Positions 13,901 through 23,207 of a stretch of DNA of 64,000 nt are shown here, piece after piece. The notes beneath the pieces are model-generated. The model searched no databases. It worked only from the letters and a program-made list of their open reading frames with translations, and was not told where the DNA came from. How positions within the stretch are numbered: the stretch's first letter is position 1; every line of letters starts with the position of its first letter. Made by a program: the position numbers and the translations under genes. The stretch is from Anthopleura xanthogrammica. Taxonomy: Eukaryota; Cnidaria; Anthozoa; Actiniaria; Actiniidae. The stretch is from the NCBI GenBank assembly GCA_964019055.1, contig OZ025223.1, positions 1,548,125 through 1,612,124 of the forward strand, in the 5' to 3' direction.

Positions 13901-16900
13901 TGCGCATCTAAAGCAGAAATATCAGCTCCATATTCCAATAACAGGCGCCCACATTCTAAGCGTCCAGCGGTGACTGCACAAAGGAATGGTGTCATTTTGT
14001 TGACGTCTTGGATGTTGACTTGAGCGCCGTGATCCCAGAGGTGTTTGATGACTTCATCATTACCAAAGGATGCAGCGCTGCAAAGATAAATGAAATATTT
14101 TAAGAGAAAATCACTTACCACACAAAATCTGATAAACCAGAATTCGGCTGTACGTTGTTAAAGCTAGTCTCCTTCACAGCCGTCATTAGTTTCGCTGTGA
14201 AGGAGACTTTGTGAGATTGCGAAGAAGTGAAACAAAGAGGCGGGGTGAGGGGGGGGGGGGGGGGGGTGAGAGGGAAGAGGGGAGGCAGAGATGGAGGGAG
14301 AGCAAATATAGCAACACCGTAACCGAAAGTCGAATGTTTTCATACATGGCACTGACACGGTCACGGCAAGGCGCGGTCCGTACCGCAAGTTTTTCATAGA
14401 CATACAAAAGCTGTAATGGATGGCGCGCGTCGTTATTTCCGTACCGCGTAGCCGTACCTTGTGGTGTAATTGATCCAGAACAGTTAAGGTATCAAAATTC
14501 AGTTTTTACGATTTTTTAATTCCGCCCACTTACTAGTGCAAGGGAGTTTTCATCTGCTCATCCTGACAGTTCACTTCTGCATGGGAGCTTAAAAGCATCG
14601 CCACAGCCTCCCATTCGCCACACATGGCCGCTATGTGAAGAGGGGTCTGGTTCGAGCTTGTACGGGCATTTGGATCAACGTTGTAGCTGATGATCAGTTT
14701 AGCGATCTCAAGGTTGCCACCCTTGATAGCCATGTGAAGTGGCGTGTTTCCCGAGTCGGTTTTCGCGCTGACAAAGCGAACAAACTCGCCGTCGTTCTTT
14801 TGTGGTGCGAAAACGCTGACTGGTGACTTGAGGTAACGCTGTACAGCTACGAAAAATCACATAGAAACAATATCATGTCAGCAGCAATGTCATATTTTCC
14901 CGTTTCAGACCACGTGTTCTGACCATTCCCTAGAGTATCATTTCTTTGTTTCACGGTTGCGCATGAGAAGACATATGAATATGGATACAACTCCAAGAAT
15001 CTTATTCTCAAGAGAATGACACGTGGTCTGAAACAGGAAAATATTACACCAAGGTAAAGAGGTCTGTTGGTCTTCATTCTCGACCCAAGGCCTCCTCTTA
15101 TAGAAATTCGAGCATACATAGTAAAAATGAAAGGCACTGGGGCCTAGAGTGTTTGGTTCCCATGGAAACAGCTCTACTTTTTACCTGCGTCAATAACAGC
15201 AGAAACAGCTTGTCCGTTTCCTCCTACCACCGCGGTGTGTAAGACGGTGAAGTTCTCTAGTGCGCACGCTTCAATGTCAGCACCGTGGTCTATCAGGATC
15301 TGTAACCATGAGCACAATTGGAAGAAAGAAAGAAAGGAAAGAAAATTAAGGAAATAAAGTCAATAAATTCACCAATTCTCGACCTTTTTTCATTAGTGCA
15401 GCGATTTCTGATATTTCAAGCATGCGCAGTAATTCTATCATCATGTTCAACATCAATCTCGTACCCCGTGCTCGGCCGGGGAAGAACGAACCGAGGAGCC
15501 CTGGGTACGATATTGTTTTACCACATACCTGTACAACTTCATGATGGCCATAAGAACAGGCATAGTGTAGTGGTGTACACATAATGCTCTCTCTGTATTC
15601 TACATCTGAATTTTGCTTGGAGACTAGAAGTTTGACAATGTCAGGATTGTTGAACCGTGATGCAACATGAAGTGGCGTGGCTCCTGAGCTGGACTGAGCG
15701 TTGGGATTTGCTCCTCTCTCTAAGAGGATTCTAGCTGTTTCGAGAGAATTGAACCTACGGAAAAATAAAATAAATATATGAATGAGAATGGTTCCCTTTC
15801 GACTGAATGACAAATCCACTGTTGAGGACGTCAACCTCGTTGAGGACGGCGCGCGCACGAAAAAAAATGCGCTCGCGCCGTCGTCTTTTACGTTCGCGTC
15901 CTGATGCAAAATCAGTCAGACTAAATCTGACAGACGCGGACGCTTCAGAGCTAAAATTTATGACGTCATACCAACGGAACTGCGAAGAGAGTAGCTAGGG
16001 GATCAGACTAGCATGCAGGTAATTTCAAGTTTAAAAACGTTGTTCTCGCTTTAAGGCCCTGTTACACGTACTGTGCAATTTTCCCAGCAACTTGTCACCT
16101 GCAACTAACGCTACATTTTCAAGCATTGCGAGACAAGTTGCTGAGAATATTGCACAGTGTAACAGGACTTTTATTGCAAATTTATTTCTAATATTCTTTT
16201 TATGTAATGAGGATTGTGCATGATTAAGTTGTGACATAACACCAAAAAACTACACAATACTAGTAACCATTCCCGAGAGAGCCAAGAGACAGAAGAGACA
16301 AAGCGGCTAATAAGGAATCTTTTGTTAGACACACCCACATGATGTAACGCGAAAACAAAGAATAGTCTGCCGTAAAAAGACAATACTAAGCACAGACTAA
16401 TTAATTATATGCCAAGAATGAGCTTTAGTCAATATTGGCGATTACTTCTTAAACTTTAAACTAAAAAACTAGATTTATATATTAACGGCTTGGAAAATAA
16501 ACTTTTATAGTATTAACAGTAATTTTTTTCACTTGGTCAAAATACCTTTTATCAAAATAACATTAAATAAAATTAACAGCGCGCATATTGCCATTTCTTA
16601 CTTTATCTAGAGTCAATGTGTGAAAACTTTCTTCTTTCGCCCCTGTATTTTGTTCGTCAAGATGAGATTTCAAGAACAACAAATTCTTGCTCATAATAAT
16701 AACGTTGAAAACTGACTCACCTTGAAGCAACGTGTAAAGGAGTCACTCCATCGGGAACGGAATACGTATGACAAACAGCGCCATAATCCAACAAAGTGCT
16801 TACAATTTGTACCCGATTGTATTGTGAAGCAATATGTAGTGGACAGAATCCATTTTCATCCAGCGAGTTTATTAGCGTCCCATCATCTAAAATCACTGAT

Positions 16901-17157
16901 TTAACGACGCTTATAAGTCCTTCCCTCGTTGCTTTATGAAGCTTTGACTGCACATGATTCTTGCTCTGATTTTTGCTCGGCGTTTTAGCGGCAATTCCGA
17001 CACCATTTGATACTTTTTTCTGGTCATCGAAGTCTAGATTCTTGGTGTTCTTATTCTTGTCATAAATATAACCATTTCGTTTCTTGTCTCTTAGTTTGGT
17101 ATCGATTTTCTTCGCATCTTCATCGTCGGAAAAGTCAGCCCCAATATTTGAAAGCAT
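7921..17157 (-). CDS. TRPA-family (TRPA1-like) cation channel, complete
   Basis: This is a plasma-membrane cation channel of the TRPA family, whose members sense irritants, heat or mechanical stimuli. Twelve in-frame exons, 5' to 3': 17157-16721, 15754-15529, 15299-15185, 14846-14534, 14077-13744, 13256-13060, 12692-12366, 12055-11419, 10881-10684, 9507-9304, 8727-8546, 8176-7921; 1141 aa, close to human TRPA1 (1119). Exons 1-7 (to about residue 650) encode an ankyrin array with many TPLHxAA motifs. Exon 8 holds the linker with YNFRYL and S1-S4. Exon 9 carries S5. Exon 10 carries the pore loop (VGELDY, Gly about 947) and S6. The exon 10/11 junction gives PIVLMNLL-IGLAVGDI, the TRPA1 signature after S6. 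The C-terminus is acidic then coiled-coil-like. Met at 17157 was chosen because the in-frame sequence upstream has no family character. Which TRPA subtype it is cannot be settled by eye. Confidence 0.95.
9620..9841 (-). mobile_element. Dispersed repeat, family shared with 23812-24038
   Basis: The end AATCAAGGAACACAGCGGTA, the adjoining CTCAGGGTTAGCC segment and a GAACTCGAAACT-like end recur in opposite orientation at 23812-24038. It lies in a TRPA intron and shows no protein coding. Confidence 0.7.
9931..10498. mobile_element. Long foldback element in a TRPA intron
   Basis: TACAGCTATTTCAAAAAAGG followed by TTGGTGAAG and GCATGTTGC-type repeats (9931-10000) returns inverted at 10440-10498. The roughly 440-bp centre has no recognisable coding content. 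Confidence 0.65.
10526..10635. mobile_element. Perfect-arm foldback element, 110 bp
   Basis: The arm running TATGATCC, then GAGGTCAGGGTAAAAT is mirrored by ATTTTACCCTGACCTC and GGATCATAA, with a short AT-rich loop. It ends about 50 bp from TRPA exon 9, so the hairpin would form next to a splice donor. Confidence 0.75.
12809..12952. mobile_element. Foldback element, family A copy 1
   Basis: Arms AGACCTTTTCTGAAAAAGCT and GGTCTAGCTTGGGTACAAA are mirrored on the right (TTTGTACCCAAGCTAGACC, then an AAAAAAGGTCT end). A diverged second copy lies at 52221-52360. Confidence 0.75.
12978..13022. mobile_element. Half copy of the 63.9-kb foldback family
   Basis: CTCCCTTTCACAGTTCCCTA and CATCTTGAAAGGTAGCCGTG closely match the left part of the element at 63863-63954. 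Confidence 0.5.
14163..14206. repeat. Short perfect hairpin in TRPA intron 4
   Basis: AGTCTCCTTCACAGC and GCTGTGAAGGAGACT are exact inverted copies around a 14-base loop. A G-run of about 17 bases lies 50 bp downstream. Confidence 0.7.
14891..15045. mobile_element. Foldback element, family B copy 1
   Basis: Arms ATATTTTCCCGTTTCAGACC plus ACGTGTTCT are mirrored by AGAATGACACGTGGTCTGAA and ACAGGAAAATAT. Partial relatives occur at about 44574-44690 (same GAGTATCATTTCTTTGTTT interior) and 58318-58355. Confidence 0.7.
16055..16171. mobile_element. Foldback element with CTGTTACAC ends
   Basis: CCTGTTACACGTACTGTGCA and AGCAACTTGTC on the left are mirrored by GACAAGTTGCT and TGCACAGTGTAACAGG on the right. 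It lies in TRPA intron 1. A looser relative rich in CAAGTTGC words occupies 47690-47960. Confidence 0.7.
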
Positions 17158-18877
17158 ACTCAAAAACTCAAAAAAATTGTAAACATACAAATGCCACAAA
17201 AAAATAAGTCTAAAGATCTTAAGACGCCATGGCAATACACTCAATAATTCAAGGACAAAATACGAACCTCGCGATCGGCCAGGACAATTAGTTTTTTCAT
17301 ATCTCCCTAGGGATTGATATCTTTTCTTCAAAGTATAAATGGGCTGAACGCTAATGACGTCTATCAAGGTTTATTAATTAATTTAGGTCGCCAAAAATGG
17401 CCTTAATTTCAGTTACTATATGTGTCTAAGGCTCGGAAAACGCGGCTTTAGGGATGTATAAGTATTTATTCGGTTTTTACATCTTTAAATTTAACTTTTA
17501 CAGACTTGTGATTTTTATACAATATAGTTTATGGCTTATTGAGATGCAAATGGAAGATTAGGTCTTTCAATCGAAGGTGATTACAAATTAGAAGTTTAAG
17601 TGGTGTGTTTGATAAAGAATATTTTGTGTAAATTAATGTTATGTAAACAAATCGTAAGTAATCTTCGTGCAGTAAAAAAAAATTAAACTTATTCTAGCGC
17701 ATGCTCAGGAATTTGACAAAAGTTTTTTAAAGATGTTCTATAAAAAAAGAAATAGCTAACAGAATTTATCCAAAATATATCCATTCCCAACCCACAGAGT
17801 GGGATTGTAATTTCCAAGGGGTGGTGAGCATCTAAAAAAAGCTTAAATATTGAAAGAGACAAGTTAATATAAAAACGGGGAAAAATTGTAAAAATTTTAT
17901 AACAGTTTATCAAACTTTTAGAAGAACAGCAAATATTTCCTATTTTGATAGAGAAATTTTAATAAAACTTTACAAATATGACAGAAAATCTGTGCTTACA
18001 TTTTCTAAACTCACAAATACTGACAATCTCTTTAATGAAGTCAAATAGAAATTTAGAGAGTTTAATTTATCTCTGGACCTTTTTTCGTTCTATTGTTTGA
18101 GGGGAGGGTTAATATAAAGTTAATACAAGAATTTATCATTTGAAAAATCTTAAGAAGAGTGAGATATTTCGGAAAGTGCAGCAAGCACAGCAAGCACCTA
18201 CAGGATTTCCTTTTGGGGATAGGGCAGTGATGGGTAAATCCCACTAACTTCAAAATTGTACCCCAACATATTGGGGGATCAAAGGCACCCTAGGACCCTT
18301 TGAATATGCTCTTGATTTGCTTTTCAAATATATGAAGCCGTAGTAAGAAATAAGAAGTAAAATGCTTGGCATACAAACTAAAGAAGCCCATAACCCAAGG
18401 AATGAAAGCAAAGATTCTTTTTTTCAAGATGAGGACTGGAAAAATTCAAGAAATATTATTAATAGTGATATACACCATACTTCTCACATACCCCAGAGAT
18501 TGTGTAGTTCCAGAAAATATCCATATACCTCCTTCACAGAGGGGGATTGGAATTTTCAAGGGGTGGGGAGGGTCTGAGGAGGATATATTGTGTAGTTCCA
18601 GAAAATATCCATACCTCCCCCACGGAGGGCAGATTGGAATTTCCAAGGGGTAGGTAGGATCTGTATAACATACATGTAAGGAGGGTACATATATATAATA
18701 TATATATATATCTCAGCATATTCTGTAAGGATCTCCCTGAAGGAAGCAGGTAGGGGGGGGGGAAGGGTTGGTTTCTAACAATAATTCCTCTCCACGGCAG
18801 AGGTATGGGTATATCATTTTGGGTACATTCTATAAACTAAAGCTTTACCCTCAGGTGATATATATCAGACTGTAATA
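17158..18877. other. Intergenic region 5' of TRPA
   Basis: No gene is seen. The first part should hold the TRPA 5' UTR and promoter; the reading frame is open upstream to 17367 but shows no family similarity. The distal part has two copies of the 86-bp minisatellite and AT-rich simple DNA. Confidence 0.45.
18501..18664 (-). repeat. 86-bp minisatellite family, two copies
   Basis: Two tandem units each begin TGTGTAGTTCCAGAAAATAT and end with GGGGTGGGGAGGGTCTGAGG-type sequence. The same unit, inverted, forms arrays at 50467-50722 and 56717-56948. Fragments lie near 17770-17825, 21046-21092 and 57192-57245. Confidence 0.85.
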
Positions 18878-21727
18878 CTAATCATGTGGGTATACTTTTC
18901 TGAGCCAGGGTCTCGGCAGGTACTGTGCTCCATCAAACTCCAAGAAATAGTCCTCTAGTTCTTCATTTATTATCTGTGTAAATTGAATAATATATACTCA
19001 GGTATAAGTGCACCCTTGGTTTTTGTTGACTTTCCATTCAACTCATAAAATATTAAATATCAAAAAAAGTTGTTCAAAAATGAAAGATTGGTATACAAAT
19101 ATTTAATTCCTAGAATAAATTCCAAGGTCATTCCAGCTTGCTAAAACCTTGAAATAAGGCATATTTGTATTTAAATTAATATTAGCCAAGACTTGCTCCA
19201 AGCTGACCTCTCTGACAGCAGCGGCGGAATATGAAATACAAATGCCTTTAAAAATATTTATGATTTATAGTTTATGATTCATCCAAACCACAATTTTGAA
19301 GGGGGGCCTGGCCCCCCCAAAAAAATAAGTGGGGGGGGGGGCAGTGCCCCCCGGCCCCCCTGCTTCTGCTGCCCCTGTCTGAGACAAGGGAAAGTGAGAG
19401 AAAAAAATAAATAAGTGATTACGAAGTTGTGAAGATCGACTTGTCCCTCTTGCAGGTTTTTCATTTGCATTTCATGCCAATAAGGGTGGTATTTCTCTAG
19501 TGTGTACATGACAAAGAGCGTGAGCATAATTCAGCGACCTGTTTTTGGGTCGCTAAAATTGGCGGGAAACAAGTTGGAAAAGTCCTTCATACATCCTTTG
19601 TGATCCTGGTCCAAATTGGGCTGCCTGTGCTTTAATAGTCAATGTGCGTGAACTAAAATAGAGACAAAAGACTTTGCAAAGGTGTAGCAGCCTGGCATCC
19701 TGATGTTATCTGCATGTGCGGATGGGATAACAAATTGCTTGACAACAACAAAAATGCAAACAAGTGGAAAATTCAATGGGAAAAAAATAAATAAGTTATT
19801 TACCATGCTAAAGTCGGTCCTCAAAGCAAAAAACTGTACCCTCTGCCTTGAAAATGGACCTCAGCCTGACGGCCTAGGTCAGTATATTCAAGATCTCAGG
19901 CACAGTTTTTCCTTATCTGGACCTCCTGGCCAGTAAAAAAATTATTCAATCTATATACCTTTGTATTGGTTATGACCTCAATGTTCTCTTCAGGGATGTA
20001 TGTTATCTGTGACTCGGGCCTGTCTCTTGTATCAACAAGTATGGCATAATTTGGCATGTTTTGCCAATGCTGACAATGAGAGAAAACAGAAAGATATTCA
20101 GTTCTATGCAGTTCTAGAAACCCATTTTTAAAGGTGTTTATGTATCACTTCTGGCCACCCTTTGAGAGGAGGCGAATAGGTCTATGGATTGGCAGATTTC
20201 CAAAATAATTTAGTCCGGATAATGGATTCAGAGTAAAATTGCAATGGATTGATGAATCCTGCAAATGTACAGGTAGTGGATAATGCAGATTTTTCCATTT
20301 TTTGTCCAGATTTTGGTTTTTGCTTGTTACAGAGTTTGGCTTGCAGGTCTAAACTACAAAATTGTAGGTGAGTGTGTATACAAAGAAAATACAAGTGTCG
20401 AGTGGGATATCCACGGTATGCCACGAGAAACCATTGTATAACTATTTTATCCCATGCTACTGAGAATATACGACTGCATAGATTCAACGTGCAGTGCATG
20501 ATGGGAAGGTAGAGTGAAATACCGACGAATATACAACAGATTTCGTGCTTTCTGATTAGCTGTATTTTCTATGGTGTGGGATAAAATCATATATTCGACA
20601 ACTCTCAAATTATCTGTGGATTCGGAATTGTGGGAATGTTTTCACAAATTGACAAATTCTGGCATTAATTTTAATGGATCAATGGATTTACGTGCACCTA
20701 TTTACCCCCCCCCCCCCTTTGACGTCTGTATTACTGCAATTCTCTATATTCTGCAAACTCGGTACTGTAGTTGAGAGTTGCCCATTCTTGGTTTTTCACT
20801 GCCGCCAGTCAAAAATACAAAAGGCACCAACTGATTAATTTTGATTGTCAGCAGCGAAAAACCAATTTCACAACAAACTGTTGAAATTTCAGGGTTTGCA
20901 GAATATTGAGAATCATGGTAATAGTGTTTAAATATGCAGTATCTGGTACTTACTGGTTTATCGGCAGGATGGTTAGATGCCCTCCAATAATCAGGAGCCT
21001 GAAAAAAAAAGTAGCGAGAATAAGTAAAAAGTTCCAGTCCCTGTGTGTGGGGGAGGTATTGGTTTTTTTTTGGAACTACACAATATACCCTAAATATATA
21101 GGAGTTATAGCTCATATTTCTTACATTTAACTTTTCATCCCATCCAATGATAACACCTCTATAATTCCACTTCTTGTGTCGAATAACTTGACCAACTCTG
21201 AACTTAATGTTCGAGGGACGAGGACTGCGAGGTTCTGCAGATGCTGCATAGTGCCCTTCAGGATTTCTGTGCTTAAAAACTTCCATGGCTGGACATTCTC
21301 CTTTCTCGTCAAACCGTGAAATGAAATCTGATACCCATTCTTTCCATTTGTCCCATTTTAGCATGCCGCCACTGAACAGTGTTAAGGATTGAGTTAACCT
21401 GCAAATAATACATAAATATAATCTGATTAATAAATCCAACGAAAATATTCCTTATTGACAAGAAAAACATCTATCTAATTCATTCTTTTTTCTATGTTTT
21501 TGTTTCATCAAAAACCTAAACAAATATGAAGAAAATGTTAAAAAAGAAATTTTGCTAGAAATTATCCTAAAAAGTTCTATCCTTGCTACAGAGGTGAATG
21601 AAAATAGAACTTACTTTCTCATGAGAATATCTCTCTCCCCAACAGAAGGTGTAGTCCATTTGCAGATGAAATACTGCAGAGGAACGGCAAGGATCAAAAC
21701 AGCAAGTTGAATGGCTGCTCGAGGCAT
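18878..21727 (-). CDS. Membrane-anchored YccV/HspQ-domain protein (FBXO21 C-terminal-like)
   Basis: Five in-frame exons: 21727-21615, 21398-21125, 20998-20954, 20069-19959, 18973-18878; 212 aa. Residues 5-22 form one hydrophobic segment (signal anchor or signal peptide), followed by a predicted helical region. Residues from about 90 match the YccV/HspQ (hemimethylated-DNA-binding-like) fold as found at the C-terminus of F-box protein FBXO21: [19 protein letters not shown], then [17 protein letters not shown] and YIPEENIE, ending [20 protein letters not shown]. No F-box is present, so this is a free-standing domain with a hydrophobic N-terminus. In FBXO21 the domain is thought to be a protein-interaction module; whether this one acts in the secretory pathway is inference from the N-terminus. 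The small 45-bp exon 3 keeps phase 0 on both sides. Exact function unknown. Confidence 0.85.
20771..20880. mobile_element. Foldback element, family C copy 1
   Basis: GGTTTTTCACTGCCGCCAGTC is mirrored by TTTTGATTGTCAGCAGCGAAAAACC around a short centre. Related copies lie at 38990-39106 and 48460-48545. Confidence 0.65.
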
Positions 21728-22455
21728 CTTTGAACCAAATCTTCAAAACCACTCAAGAAAAACACCAAAAAAGACTGTCCTAGGCCGAATTAGAAGAGGA
21801 ATTCATCTTGTTTTAGAAAGAAAAAGACGTAAGCAAGCCACTAGGAGGAAATTTGGAGTGTTTTGGAGGCTTAGAGTTGAAAATAATAATTTTTTTTCCG
21901 AGGCCACGAATCACAAAACAACACGAATGTCTTGTCTTGAAGCTGGACGTACCTTGAGCCTGCAGTCCACGTTGACAAAACCACAGGACCCCCATCATAT
22001 TTGGAAAGGCAACCCATAGATTTTCCTACCTTTCTTTTTCAACATTTCCTTATTCTTTCAATGGATGTCCCCCAAAAAAACATTTGCTGTCAAGAAATTA
22101 GGGCCTCAATCTTGATTTTTACCCCGAGATTGTGCGTAAATAATTAACCTTACTAATTTTTCGAAACGCATCCGGGCTAATTCTTTAAAACGCCCCCCAC
22201 AAGGAAAGGAGTGACTATGTTAAATCATCAGCTCCAGGATTAACATATTGGGTATCATGCTGTTTATAGCAATGGATTAATACTCTACAGTCTAGGGGCC
22301 GACCAAACTCTCCCTTAAACTTCGGCCGAGCTTCGTGATCAGTCTGTAAATCCAGGGATAGCAGTGTCGGACCGAAATCTCCGGCATAGCCGTAATGCTT
22401 CTAGTTCGCGCTGCCATACTGCGCTTCAACACTGCGTCTGGAGGTATGGTCGATC

Positions 22456-22676
22456 TTACAGTGCGAATCGAAAAACCGTGGGCACCCAGAAATAGTGCAG
22501 TAATCGTGTATCGTTGGTTGAGAGATCTGAAACAATTCTCTAACTGCAAGAAGTTCGACTGATTTGTAGTCAGATAAACTTCTTGGAGTTGGAAAGTCAT
22601 TTCAGATTGTTCAACGAACAAAAAACGATTTCTTAATTATTTCTGGGTGCCCACGGTTTTTCAATTCACGCTGTAA
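22456..22676. mobile_element. MITE-like element with 35-40 bp terminal inverted repeats
   Basis: TTACAGTGCGAATCGAAAAA plus CCGTGGGCACCCAGAAAT is mirrored at 22636-22676 with two or three mismatches. The interior shows no coding content. Confidence 0.75.
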
Positions 22677-22894
22677 ATTCTTCAATCAATAAAATAAAAA
22701 TAGTTTTCCTAGAAGATTACTTTTTTTTTTATCAAGGACAAGAGGGATTTGAAGTGCGCATGCGCATTCTAGGTGGCTACTCTCTGATCAATCCAGCTAA
22801 GTTGTTTGGTTAAAAACCAGAAATAAAATAAAAAAGGACCATCTAAAAAAAAAAGAGACAATTTTTCACTACAATTAATGCATTTTTTTGACTA

Positions 22895-22900
22895 TTTATT
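22895..22900 (-). terminator. Candidate poly(A) signal for the USP gene
   Basis: AATAAA on the minus strand lies about 310 bp past the last USP codon. It is a hexamer match only. Confidence 0.4.
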
Positions 22901-23207
22901 TGCTCCAGTAATGAAATGCGAGTGTGTGTCGTACAATCGTACATGTGAACAATTTTTTGTTACAAATTTGCAAAATTTTGATAAAAATAGTATTCGTATT
23001 ATTGTGTAATAAAACGATGTTGGATTCTAAATATCATGTTTTTCAATTTGGACAGAAACTCATAACCCCTTTTTCTGATTTGGATTCATGAATCTATTAC
23101 TTCTATTATTTCATCTTTCTCCAATCTCTCTAATTTACAGGGAGAACGCATAAATTGTTTTACAACAGATCCAATGTAGTTGTTCCACTTCAAAAATGAA
23201 TTGCTAT

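Larger units (their letters stand above)
21728..23207. other. Intergenic region between the YccV gene and USP
   Basis: No gene is seen. It carries the YccV-gene promoter at its left end and the USP 3' UTR at its right end. One foldback element (22456-22676) is listed separately. Confidence 0.45.

Noticed and set aside
22292..22621. 109-codon frame (minus)
   Set aside because: It runs across the inverted-repeat element at 22456-22676 and its flank, with no family features.
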